A stretch of DNA of 64,000 nucleotides from CAZDGV01 sp964505195. Lineage in GTDB: Bacteria; Bacteroidota; Bacteroidia; Chitinophagales; Chitinophagaceae. Every line of letters starts with the position of its first letter. Position 1 is the stretch's first letter. The position numbers and the translations under genes were made by a program. This document shows, piece by piece, positions 26,367 to 35,049 of this stretch. The DNA lies in the NCBI GenBank assembly GCA_964505195.1, contig CAZDGV010000003.1:1-64000 (forward strand). Reading direction: 5' to 3'. The notes under the pieces are model-generated. The model saw only the letters and a program-made list of their open reading frames with translations. It had not been told where the DNA came from and did not search any database.

Positions 26367-26397
26367 TGCCAATTTTTCACAGAATACTGTCATGGCA
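26367..26397 (+). promoter_or_regulatory. Inverted repeat upstream of dnaK, candidate heat-shock control site
   Basis: TGCCA (26367) and TGGCA (26393) form a short inverted repeat 21 nt apart, ending 39 nt before the dnaK start, with ACTGTCA adjacent to the second arm. No clear TAnnTTTG box and no CIRCE (TTAGCACTC-N9-GAGTGCTAA) is present. The assignment to heat-shock control is inference only. Confidence 0.25.
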
Positions 26398-26436
26398 TTA
26401 AGATTGAAGCTAGATAGGCATATTAAAATAAAGATC

Positions 26437-28335
26437 ATGGGAAAAATTATCGGAATCGACTTAGGAACAACCAATAGTTGCGTTGCAGTGATGGAAGGCG
26501 CCGAGCCGGTGGTGATCGCCAACGATGAAGGCAGACGCACAACGCCCAGTATTGTGGCATTTCTGAAAAACGGAGAGCGCAAAGTGGGAGATCCTGCCAA
26601 GCGTCAGGCCATTACCAACCCCATCAATACCATCACCAGCGTGAAGCGCTTTATGGGTCGAAGGTACGACGAAGTGGGTGAGGAAATAAAGCACTGGAGC
26701 TATAAGGTTGCCAAAGGCGACAATAATACTTGTCGAATTGACATAGACGGCCGTTTATACACGCCGCAGGAGATCAGCGCAATGGTCTTGCAAAAAATGA
26801 AGAAAACCGCAGAAGACTATCTGGGTCAGGAAGTTACGGAGGCAGTTATTACTGTTCCGGCCTACTTTAACGATGCTCAACGTCAGGCTACCAAAGAGGC
26901 AGGTGAGATTGCAGGGCTGACCGTACGCCGTATCGTAAACGAGCCCACGGCTGCTGCTCTGGCATATGGATTAGACAAGAAGCATCAGGAACAGAAGATC
27001 GCCGTATTCGACCTGGGTGGCGGTACCTTCGATATTTCCATCCTCGAATTGGGCGATGGCGTTTTCGAAGTGAAATCTACCAATGGCGATACCCATTTGG
27101 GTGGTGATGATTTTGATAAAGTAATCATCGACTGGCTGGCCGACAGCTTCAAAGAGCAGGAAAACATCGATCTGCGCAAAGATCCTATGGCCTTGCAGCG
27201 TTTGAAAGAAGCAGCAGAAAAAGCAAAGATCGAGCTGAGCTCCTCTACCGAAACAGAAATCAACTTACCCTATATCACCGCAGTAGACGGTGTGCCCAAG
27301 CACCTGGTGCTGAAGCTTACCAAGGCCAAATTTGAGCAGCTGAGCGATGACCTTTTTACACGCTGTTTAAAGCCTTGCGAAGCAGCATTAAAAGATGCAG
27401 GCATGAACGCTTCAGAAATTGATGAAGTGATTTTGGTGGGCGGAAGTACCCGCATACCCAAAGTGCAGGAAATTGTAGAAAAGTTCTTCGGAAGAAAGCC
27501 CAACAGAGGTGTAAACCCCGATGAAGTGGTAGCAGTAGGTGCCGCCATTCAAGGTGCAGTACTTACCGGTGAAGTGAAGGATGTATTGTTGCTCGATGTT
27601 ACACCGCTCAGTCTGGGTATCGAAACCCTCGGAGGTGTGATGACGCCACTCATTCCGGCAAATACCACCATCCCCACCAAAAAATCTGAAGTGTTTTCTA
27701 CGGCTGCCGATAATCAGCCCGGCGTACAAATTCATGTATTGCAGGGTGAACGTCCGATGTCGAAAGACAATAAGAGCTTAGGCATCTTCAACCTCGACGG
27801 CATTCCGCCCGCACCCCGCGGCGTTCCGCAAATTGAAGTAATCTTCGATATCGATGCCAACGGCATTTTGCATGTAACTGCAAAAGACAAAGGCACCGGC
27901 AAGGAACAAAAAATTCATATTGAAGCGGGCAGTGGCTTGAACAAAGAGGAGATTGAAAAGATGAAAGCAGAAGCAAAAGCCAACGAAGCATCTGATAAGG
28001 AAGCGCGCGAAAAAGTGGAAAAAGTGAATGCGGCCGATAGCATGATTTTCCAAACCGAAAAGCAGCTGAGCGAGTATGGCGATAAAATTCCTGCTGAGAA
28101 AAAAGCGCCGATCGAAGCAGCACTTGAAAAGCTCAAAACTGCGCACAAAGCACAGGATATCGCCGGCATCGATGCAGCCATGGCAGAAATGAACACTGCA
28201 TGGACAGCAGCCAGCGAAGAGATTTACAAAGCAACGCAGGGTGCCGGTGCAGCTGGTGATGCAAGTGCGCAGCCCGCTGAGGAAACTGCTAAGTCGGACA
28301 ATGTAACTGATGCTGAATTTGAAGAAGTGAAATAA
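26437..28335 (+). CDS. dnaK: Molecular chaperone DnaK (Hsp70)
   Basis: This ATP-dependent chaperone has 632 residues. The nucleotide-binding domain has IGIDLGTTNSCVAVMEG, VPAYFNDAQRQATKEAG, NEPTAAALAYGLDK, VFDLGGGTFDISIL and VGGSTRIPKVQ. The linker is VLLLDVTPLSLGIETLGG, then the substrate-binding domain, and an acidic/Gln-rich C-terminus ending in DAEFEEVK, the usual bacterial DnaK tail. The open frame extends 39 codons upstream, but the family start is MGKIIGIDLG. A strong terminator follows the stop. No grpE or dnaJ is adjacent. Confidence 0.98.
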   Translation: MGKIIGIDLGTTNSCVAVMEGAEPVVIANDEGRRTTPSIVAFLKNGERKVGDPAKRQAITNPINTITSVKRFMGRRYDEVGEEIKHWSYKVAKGDNNTCRIDIDGRLYTPQEISAMVLQKMKKTAEDYLGQEVTEAVITVPAYFNDAQRQATKEAGEIAGLTVRRIVNEPTAAALAYGLDKKHQEQKIAVFDLGGGTFDISILELGDGVFEVKSTNGDTHLGGDDFDKVIIDWLADSFKEQENIDLRKDPMALQRLKEAAEKAKIELSSSTETEINLPYITAVDGVPKHLVLKLTKAKFEQLSDDLFTRCLKPCEAALKDAGMNASEIDEVILVGGSTRIPKVQEIVEKFFGRKPNRGVNPDEVVAVGAAIQGAVLTGEVKDVLLLDVTPLSLGIETLGGVMTPLIPANTTIPTKKSEVFSTAADNQPGVQIHVLQGERPMSKDNKSLGIFNLDGIPPAPRGVPQIEVIFDIDANGILHVTAKDKGTGKEQKIHIEAGSGLNKEEIEKMKAEAKANEASDKEAREKVEKVNAADSMIFQTEKQLSEYGDKIPAEKKAPIEAALEKLKTAHKAQDIAGIDAAMAEMNTAWTAASEEIYKATQGAGAAGDASAQPAEETAKSDNVTDAEFEEVK

Positions 28336-28358
28336 TGTTTCATAAGTTCATAGTTAAA

Positions 28359-28386
28359 GAAAAGCCCCGCATTTGCGGGGCTTTTT
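28359..28386 (+). terminator. Intrinsic terminator after dnaK
   Basis: AAAAGCCCCGC and GCGGGGCTTTTT form a GC-rich stem with an ATTT loop and a T tract, 24 nt after the dnaK stop. It may also serve the convergent small ORF on the minus strand. Confidence 0.9.
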
Positions 28387-28410
28387 ATATCAGTTAGTTT
28401 CGGTGTCAAC

Positions 28411-28560
28411 TTAAATTAAATCCAGTCCCTTTGCAAAAAAGTAAACGATAAAAGGAAAGGTAACGGTAATAAGTTCGGGGTAAACAAAATACAGTACAAC
28501 AAATGCGGCAACGGAAGCAAAAAACAGCAACCAATGTAATGCGGCAGATTTCTTTTCCAT
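28411..28560 (-). CDS. Small two-span membrane protein, unknown function
   Basis: From the Met at 28560 this encodes 49 residues: a charged start (MEKKSAALH), one hydrophobic stretch at about 10-27 and a second at about 30-45, ending in AKGLDLI. It is convergent with dnaK and divergent from the amylomaltase gene. A longer reading to 28668 would overlap the amylomaltase promoter. No family recognised; composition and position support a real small gene. Confidence 0.55.
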   Translation of the reverse strand: MEKKSAALHWLLFFASVAAFVVLYFVYPELITVTFPFIVYFFAKGLDLI

Positions 28561-28652
28561 GAGTCTAAAATTTTTGCGAAGATAAGGGTTGCCTTTGAAT
28601 TGAACTTGAAATCGACAGGGGATTTGCCATCCGATGCTCCGAAAATTTGGAG

Positions 28653-28660
28653 TATTTTCG
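28653..28660 (+). promoter_or_regulatory. -7-like box of the amylomaltase gene
   Basis: TATTTTCG has one mismatch to TAnnTTTG and ends 20 nt before the ATG at 28681. It lies within the in-frame upstream extension and so argues for the downstream start. Confidence 0.4.
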
Positions 28661-28680
28661 CCCTCCAACGTTCCCTAGTT

Positions 28681-31395
28681 ATGAAGATTCAGTTTTTTAT
28701 CCGTTTTCATACCCAGTATGGTCAGCGGCTCTCCGTTTCCGGCAACTGCGCAGCACTTGGCAATGGCGAAATCACAAAAGCCCTGCCCATGGAATATATG
28801 AATGATGAATACTGGACGGCCAATATTGAAATAGAAAAAAACAATCCGGATCCGCTCCAGTATAAATACATTTTTTACAATGAGCATGGCGAAGAAGTAA
28901 TCGAGTGGGGGGAGGATCGCGAAGTGCCCTTTTTAAAACTCAATGTTAATGAACTGTCGCTGATCGACACATGGAATCATGCCGGCGATTTTGAAAATGT
29001 TTTTTATACCCAGCCATTTCAGAAAGTACTGCTGCCACAGCATAAGAAATCCAAGCCAAAGAGTTACCGTAATGTGTCGCATGTATTTAAAGTAAAAGCA
29101 CCACTCTTGCAGCAGGATGAAGTGCTTTGTATGCTGGGCAACTGCAATGCTTTAGGTCAGTGGAATTCGGATGACCCCGTGCTGATGCAGCCGGAAGGCG
29201 CGTGGTGGACGGCCAAGCTAAACCTGCAACAGGAAAATTTACCTGCCTCCTATAAATACGGTGTGTACAACACCCGTGATAAAAAGTTTGTTTGCTATGA
29301 AAACGGCAACAATCGCATCTTGTATAATGGTAATGAGAAAAAGAAAATCACCATTCTGCACGACGGCTTTGCGCAGCTTCCCAATAACACCTGGCGCGGC
29401 GCGGGCCTTGCCATTCCGGTTTTCAGCTTGCGCAGCGAAAAGGGAGGGGGCGTTGGTGAATTTACCGATCTGAAAGCACTGGTGAACTGGGCAAAAGCAG
29501 TGGGGCTGAAGCTGATTCAAATTCTGCCCGTGAACGATACCACGGCAACACATAGCTGGACAGACTCCTATCCCTATGCTGCTATTTCTGCCTTTGCGCT
29601 GCATCCCGTTTATGTGAACCTCGAAAAAATGGCAGGGAGCAGCAATCATCCCGTTATACGTTCCGTTCGGCGTAAGCAACAGCAACTCAATCAGCTTGCC
29701 GAGATCGATTATGAGCAGGTGATGAAATACAAATGGGCTGCTATCCGCGATATTTATGCCGATCGCAAAGCGGCTCTGCAGGAAGATCCCGAGTTCATTT
29801 CTTTTTTTGAAAGCAATCGGCACTGGCTTGTTTCCTATGCTGCCTTTTGCTATCTGCGTGAAAAATACCATACGCCGGATTTCAGCAAATGGAAAACACA
29901 TGGTGTGTATCGTGCAATCGAAATTGAAAAGCTCGTTGATCCCGCGCGAAAGCATCATGATGAAATTGCCATTTACTATTTCACCCAATATCACTTGCAT
30001 CTTCAACTGAAAGATGCGGCTGCCTATGCACATAAGCACGGCATTATTTTGAAAGGCGATATTCCCATTGGCATTTATCGTAACAGCTGCGATGCATGGG
30101 TAGAGCCATCGCTGTACAATATGGATATGCAAGCAGGAGCGCCGCCCGATGATTTTGCTGTGAAGGGTCAAAACTGGGGCTTCCCCACTTACAACTGGCA
30201 ACAGATGGAAGCCGATGGCTTTGCCTGGTGGCGCAAGCGCTTTGAACAAATGAGCAACTACTTCGATGCTTTTCGCATTGATCATATTCTTGGCTTCTTC
30301 CGCATCTGGAGTATTCCCATGCATGCCGTAGAAGGTATTTTGGGTCATTTTGTTCCGGCTATCCCCATACATGTTACTGAATTTGCGCAAGCCGGTATGT
30401 GGTTCGATTATAACCGGCTTTGCAAACCGTATATCAATGATGCGGTATTAAATGATTTGCTTGGATCAGCTGTTTATAAGGTAGTACCTTTTTTGGAGGA
30501 AACAGGAAATGGTCATTATCAACTTAAGGAAGCATTTAACACGCAGAGAAAAGTTGCCGATCATTTTGATGCGTTGCCGGTGAGCGATGAAAATGAACGC
30601 ATCCGCTATGCATTATACGATCTCATTTCGAATGTTATTTTATTGCAGGCCGAAGATGCGCAGTCATTTCATTTCCGCATCACCATGGAAAACACCGCTT
30701 CTTTTGCGCAGCTCGATGTAGACATGCAGGGCAAGCTCAAAAATTTATATGTTGATTATTTCTATCGCCGGCAGGATGATTTCTGGCGTAAGGAAGCCAT
30801 GCAAAAGCTTCCCTTTCTGAAGCGTGCTACCAATATGCTCATATGCGGGGAAGACCTGGGTATGGTGCCTGCCTGTGTGCCGGATGTAATGCGGCAGCTG
30901 GGTATTTTAAGTTTGGATATTCAGCGTATGCCAAAGGATGCGCGTCATCAATTCTTCATCCCCGACCAGGGACCCTACTTGAGTGTGGTTACACCTTCCA
31001 CGCATGATATGAGTACCATCCGTGGCTGGTGGGAAGAAGATCGTGCTACCACTCAAAAATTTTATAATCAGGTGCTGGGTCGCTGGGGCGAAGCACCTTA
31101 TTTCTGCGAGGCCTGGATTGTAAAGCAAATTATTCAGCAGCACTTGCATGGTCCTGCCATGTGGAGCATCTTCCAGTTGCAAGAACTGCTGGGCATGAGC
31201 GAAAGCTTGCGGCGTGAGCGCCCCGAAGAAGAACGTATTAATGTGCCTGCCAACCCCAAGCATTATTGGCGTTATCGCATGCATCTATCGCTGGAAGCGT
31301 TGCAGCAGGAAGCAGCATTCAGCGAGGCATTGCATGAAATGATTCAAATGAGTGGAAGAAACGAAGCGCCTATTGCTTCAGCTGCCATTGAATAA
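28681..31395 (+). CDS. malQ: DPE2-type 4-alpha-glucanotransferase (GH77) with two CBM20 domains
   Basis: Amylomaltase transfers alpha-1,4-glucan segments between malto-oligosaccharides. At 904 residues it is much longer than classical MalQ (about 500-690) because it carries two N-terminal starch-binding CBM20 domains (about 1-110 and 125-240), as in plant DPE2. GH77 motifs are SYPYAAISAFALHPVY, GDIPIGI, DAFRIDHILGFFRIWSIP (nucleophile Asp), ICGEDLGMVPACVPDVM (acid/base Glu) and VVTPSTHDMSTIRGWWEE. It is probably cytoplasmic, since no signal peptide is seen. It opens the alpha-glucan island with glgA, glgC and glgB. Confidence 0.94.
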   Translation: MKIQFFIRFHTQYGQRLSVSGNCAALGNGEITKALPMEYMNDEYWTANIEIEKNNPDPLQYKYIFYNEHGEEVIEWGEDREVPFLKLNVNELSLIDTWNHAGDFENVFYTQPFQKVLLPQHKKSKPKSYRNVSHVFKVKAPLLQQDEVLCMLGNCNALGQWNSDDPVLMQPEGAWWTAKLNLQQENLPASYKYGVYNTRDKKFVCYENGNNRILYNGNEKKKITILHDGFAQLPNNTWRGAGLAIPVFSLRSEKGGGVGEFTDLKALVNWAKAVGLKLIQILPVNDTTATHSWTDSYPYAAISAFALHPVYVNLEKMAGSSNHPVIRSVRRKQQQLNQLAEIDYEQVMKYKWAAIRDIYADRKAALQEDPEFISFFESNRHWLVSYAAFCYLREKYHTPDFSKWKTHGVYRAIEIEKLVDPARKHHDEIAIYYFTQYHLHLQLKDAAAYAHKHGIILKGDIPIGIYRNSCDAWVEPSLYNMDMQAGAPPDDFAVKGQNWGFPTYNWQQMEADGFAWWRKRFEQMSNYFDAFRIDHILGFFRIWSIPMHAVEGILGHFVPAIPIHVTEFAQAGMWFDYNRLCKPYINDAVLNDLLGSAVYKVVPFLEETGNGHYQLKEAFNTQRKVADHFDALPVSDENERIRYALYDLISNVILLQAEDAQSFHFRITMENTASFAQLDVDMQGKLKNLYVDYFYRRQDDFWRKEAMQKLPFLKRATNMLICGEDLGMVPACVPDVMRQLGILSLDIQRMPKDARHQFFIPDQGPYLSVVTPSTHDMSTIRGWWEEDRATTQKFYNQVLGRWGEAPYFCEAWIVKQIIQQHLHGPAMWSIFQLQELLGMSESLRRERPEEERINVPANPKHYWRYRMHLSLEALQQEAAFSEALHEMIQMSGRNEAPIASAAIE

Positions 31396-31446
31396 TGAAT
31401 CTGTTTTTAAACTTGCTTTGAAAGCTTTGTAATCGTTTGAAGTAAC

Positions 31447-32472
31447 ATGAAACTCAGATATAAAATATTTCAACTTCCTTTTCGTCATCCCTTTACCATT
31501 TCAAAGGGAACAAAAACGCATCAGCCCGGTATTGTTGTGGAGCTGGAGCATTTGGGCAGAAAGGGTTACGGTGAAGCACCTGCCATCACATACTATAATA
31601 TTTCTGCAGAGCAGATGGCGGCTGATTTGGAACGCAAGAAAATACTGGTTGAAAAATTTGCCTTCACCGATCCTGAGCGTTACTGGCATTATTTGCATCA
31701 TCTGTATCCTAATAATCCCTTCCTGGTATGTGCACTTGATATGGCAGGGTGGGACTTATATGGTAAGATGCGCGGCGCATCGCTTTCTCGTATATGGGGG
31801 TTACAAATGAAGCAAGCGCCAATAACTGATTTCACCATTGGAATTGACAGCATTGATAAGATGGTTGCTAAAATGAAGGAGCAGCCATGGCCTGTGTATA
31901 AAATTAAAGTAGGAACCGATCACGATATTGAAATACTCACAGCCCTCAGGCAGCATACCGATGCAGTTTTCAGAGTGGATGCGAATGCAGCATGGACCGT
32001 TTCCGAAGCATTGCCGAAAATAGAACAGATGAAAGCACTGGGAGTGGAGTTGGTGGAGCAACCTTTGGCAAAAGACGATTGGGAGGGGATGAAAATATTG
32101 TATGAAAAATCACCCTTGCCGCTGATGGCCGACGAGAGTTGTGTGTCGGAATCAGATGTTGAAAAATGTCTGCATCATTTTCACGGCATCAATATCAAAC
32201 TTACCAAATGCAGTGGTATTACACCTGCGCGTCGTATGATTACACATGCCCGTTCGTTGGGTATGAAAGTGATGTTGGGATGCATGAATGAAAGCAGCAT
32301 TGGTTCTGCAGCGCTCGCGCAATTGTCGCCGCTGGTTGATTATCTCGATATGGATGGTCCGTTGTTGTTGGCAGAAGACTTGGCGACCGGTTTACATTTT
32401 AAAGATGCACAACCCCACATCGAGGAATTGCCCGGACTAAGCATTACGCCAACAGTGCAGTTCGATACGTAA
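31447..32472 (+). CDS. Dipeptide epimerase (L-Ala-D/L-Glu epimerase, enolase superfamily)
   Basis: The protein has 341 residues with an enolase-superfamily capping domain and barrel. Key sites are YKIKVGTDHD (KxK base on strand 2), FRVDANAAWT (metal Asp), VELVEQPLAKDDWEG (metal Glu), LMADESCVSESDVEKC (metal Asp), NIKLTKCSGITPARRM (second Lys acid/base) and the C-terminal DMDGPLLLAEDLA (DxD substrate clamp of dipeptide epimerases). It likely epimerises L-Ala-D-Glu from murein recycling; the exact dipeptide is not certain. It starts 51 nt after the amylomaltase stop on the same strand, but is functionally unrelated to it. Confidence 0.88.
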   Translation: MKLRYKIFQLPFRHPFTISKGTKTHQPGIVVELEHLGRKGYGEAPAITYYNISAEQMAADLERKKILVEKFAFTDPERYWHYLHHLYPNNPFLVCALDMAGWDLYGKMRGASLSRIWGLQMKQAPITDFTIGIDSIDKMVAKMKEQPWPVYKIKVGTDHDIEILTALRQHTDAVFRVDANAAWTVSEALPKIEQMKALGVELVEQPLAKDDWEGMKILYEKSPLPLMADESCVSESDVEKCLHHFHGINIKLTKCSGITPARRMITHARSLGMKVMLGCMNESSIGSAALAQLSPLVDYLDMDGPLLLAEDLATGLHFKDAQPHIEELPGLSITPTVQFDT

Positions 32473-32480
32473 TTACGTTT

Positions 32481-33443
32481 CTATTCCCAAACCAGCGCGC
32501 TTGCGCCTAAAATAGCAGCATCGGCCTCTTTCAGATTGCTGAACATTACTTTTACTTTATTCTTGAAAATCTGAATCAGATTACATTCCATGGCCTGTAC
32601 CGTTGGGTTGAGTATAAGATCTCCGGCTTTGGTAAGTCCGCCAAAAAGTACAATCGCCTGCGGGGATGAAAACATTACGAAATTAGCAAGTGCTTCACCC
32701 AGAATTTCTCCGGTAAACTCAAAAATCCGATTGGCGATTTTGTCGCCCTGCATGGCGCAGTTAAAAACTGTTTCGCTGGTGAGTTCTTCAATGGTGTAGT
32801 TGCGCAACAGGCTTTCCGTGTCGGGCTCATCCGTTAAAAATTCAAGGGCTGTTTCACGCACGCCGGTTGCCGAAGCATAGGCTTCAAGCGTTCCGCGAAT
32901 GCCGGTTCCTTTGTGTAATCTGCCTCCCGGACGAATAATGGTATGTCCCAGCTCGCCTGCAAAGCCATCATGTCCCAAAAGAATTTTTCCATCAATCACA
33001 ATACCGCTGCCTACGCCAGTGCCAAGTGTAATGGTGATAAAATGCTTCATGCCTTTCGCACAGCCATACATCATTTCGCCCATGGCAGCAGCATTGGCAT
33101 CGTTGGTGAGAAAAGTAGGCAGTCCAAACTTCTCTTCCATCAGTCGGGCGATAGGAATGATGCCCTTCCATTTTAAGTTAGGCGCATATTCAATAGTCCC
33201 TGTATAATAGTTCCCATTCGGTGCACCCATTCCAATGCCTTTGAAGTTTTCGATGCCTCCATTTCTTTCCACCATCGGCATCAACTTTCCGGCCAGCTCT
33301 TTGATAAAGTCAGATGCGATCTCATGGGTATTGGTAAGAATCCGATCCTGCTCTAATATATTGCCTTCCGCATTTACAATGCCGAACTTGGTTGTTGTTC
33401 CTCCTATATCAATACCGATGGCAAGTTTCGCTGGTTGCGTCAT
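32481..33443 (-). CDS. ROK family sugar kinase (glucokinase-like) lacking zinc-site cysteines
   Basis: The protein has 320 residues with the ATP-binding GIDIGGTTTKFGIV, sugar-binding NDANAAAMGE (catalytic Asp116) and LGTGVGSGIVIDG. GELGHTIIRPGGRLHKGTG is followed by IRGTLEAYASATGV. Typical ROK kinases have a CxCGxxGCxE zinc loop at this place; here every cysteine of the loop is replaced (residues about 173-190), while the flanking residues and the GH-E frame remain. It probably phosphorylates glucose freed from maltodextrins or imported by the adjacent porter (33453), with which it forms an operon. Confidence 0.88.
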   Translation of the reverse strand: MTQPAKLAIGIDIGGTTTKFGIVNAEGNILEQDRILTNTHEIASDFIKELAGKLMPMVERNGGIENFKGIGMGAPNGNYYTGTIEYAPNLKWKGIIPIARLMEEKFGLPTFLTNDANAAAMGEMMYGCAKGMKHFITITLGTGVGSGIVIDGKILLGHDGFAGELGHTIIRPGGRLHKGTGIRGTLEAYASATGVRETALEFLTDEPDTESLLRNYTIEELTSETVFNCAMQGDKIANRIFEFTGEILGEALANFVMFSSPQAIVLFGGLTKAGDLILNPTVQAMECNLIQIFKNKVKVMFSNLKEADAAILGASALVWE

Positions 33444-33452
33444 GATATACTA

Positions 33453-34922
33453 TTAATGTGCTCCGGAAAGCTTTTGATCGTAATCAATTCCCTGTTCTTT
33501 TAAAATTGCTTTTGCACGAACTGCGTAAAAAGCAAGGTAGGCAAAGCATGCCACGCCTACCAAATAAGACCATTGTATGCCCAGCAAATCATCCGATGCT
33601 ACAAAGCCCTGTAATAAGCTAATGATGCCGCCGCCCATGATCATCATAATCAGCAGGCTCGCACCTTCATTGGTATGTTTGCCCAATCCTGCAATCGCCA
33701 ACGTGAAAATACAGGGCCATAGGGTTGAGCAGAAAAGGCCTACGCTGATAAAAGCATAAACGCTGGTCATGCCATCTGCCAGCATACCTACAAACAATGC
33801 AGCGATGCCCATGATAGAAAAAATCAAAAGTTGTCGGGCAGGATTTCCCTTGCTTAGGATGTCTCCGGCAATCATCACTACAATCACCAGGCCATATATA
33901 TAAAAGGGAGTGAGATCGTGATTGGCAATTTTGTTTACCAGCAAAAACACGCCAAATGCCAGATAAGGCATAAGGAATTGAAGCATTTTACGAAAGCTAG
34001 CTTTTACATCAAACGCACCAGCGGCACCTGTCCACCTGCCAATCATTAAACTTGCCCAGAAAAGCGATATATAGGGCGCCATCATTTCAGTAGGGAAGGG
34101 TTGTCCGTTTACCTGTAAATGCTGTTTCATAAATTCCGGCAGGTTGCTGGCAGTGCTCACTTCAACACCTACATACACAAAAATGCCAACCATGCCCAAT
34201 ACCAATTGACTGTATTTCAGCGGACCAGATTTTTCTTTTTGCTGCGATGTGCTTTTTATGTCCGCATCAGATGAAGCAGTATTGAGTTCAATACTGTTTG
34301 GAACGGAAGAAAAACGAAAAATCAATGCCACAGCTACGAAAGCCGCTCCCAGTATGAGGTATGGAATCTTTATGCTTTCGATGCTGGCTTCAGCTTTTGC
34401 GCCTGCAGTTACCGTTCCGAAAATGGCAAAGCTGATCAGGAGCGGTCCGATCGTGGTGCCAAAATTATTGATGCCGCCCGCCATGCTCAGTCTTTGCGAT
34501 CCTTTTTGCGGATCGCCCATAATAATGGCCAGGGGATTGGCAGCTGTTTGTTGTAATGAAAAACCAAGTCCTACAATAAACAAACCGGTAATCATGATGC
34601 CAAAAGAAGATTGTTCGGCAGCCGGATAAAACAGCAAAGTGCCCAGTGCTGAGATGATCAATCCAACAGAGATGCCGTTTTTATAGCCCATGCGCTGGAG
34701 CAAATCTTTCCCTGTTGCTTTTGAAACAAAATAATAAATCAGCGAGCCAACAGTATATGCAACATAGAAAGCAAAAGAAATCATTTGTGATTGCCATTGT
34801 TTCAAGTCAAGCTCTTCTTTAAAAACAGGTATCAAGATATCGTTGCTGGCCGCAACAAAACCCCAGAAAAAGAACACGCTGATGAGCGTTCCAAACTGAG
34901 ACCACTTAGTGGAGGGTTGCAT
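33453..34922 (-). CDS. FucP/GlcP-type sugar:proton symporter (MFS)
   Basis: The protein has 489 residues and about 12 TM helices. The N-terminus GTLISVFFFWGFVAASNDILIPVFKEELDLKQWQSQMISFAFYVAYTVGS is the hallmark of the fucose/glucose/galactose permease family. A mid-protein cytoplasmic loop carries ASSDADIKSTSQQKEKSG. It is the first gene of a two-gene operon with the ROK kinase (9-nt gap), so import and phosphorylation of a hexose, likely glucose, are coupled. It is divergent from glgA. Confidence 0.92.
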   Translation of the reverse strand: MQPSTKWSQFGTLISVFFFWGFVAASNDILIPVFKEELDLKQWQSQMISFAFYVAYTVGSLIYYFVSKATGKDLLQRMGYKNGISVGLIISALGTLLFYPAAEQSSFGIMITGLFIVGLGFSLQQTAANPLAIIMGDPQKGSQRLSMAGGINNFGTTIGPLLISFAIFGTVTAGAKAEASIESIKIPYLILGAAFVAVALIFRFSSVPNSIELNTASSDADIKSTSQQKEKSGPLKYSQLVLGMVGIFVYVGVEVSTASNLPEFMKQHLQVNGQPFPTEMMAPYISLFWASLMIGRWTGAAGAFDVKASFRKMLQFLMPYLAFGVFLLVNKIANHDLTPFYIYGLVIVVMIAGDILSKGNPARQLLIFSIMGIAALFVGMLADGMTSVYAFISVGLFCSTLWPCIFTLAIAGLGKHTNEGASLLIMMIMGGGIISLLQGFVASDDLLGIQWSYLVGVACFAYLAFYAVRAKAILKEQGIDYDQKLSGAH

Positions 34923-35049
34923 GGGATCGTTTTGGTGATAAATAGGGGTGAAAGTAATAAATTTTGATATTGAAAAATTATCTGTTCAATTTTTGGTTCC
35001 GCTCAAACTCCTGCTTATATTCATGCGGAATTGATTCAAACTCAGGTAC

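Noticed and set aside
29239..30390. 383-codon open frame antisense to the amylomaltase gene
   Set aside because: It lies wholly opposite conserved GH77/CBM20 coding sequence, its translation has no recognisable domain, and no promoter box precedes it. It is a codon-bias shadow.
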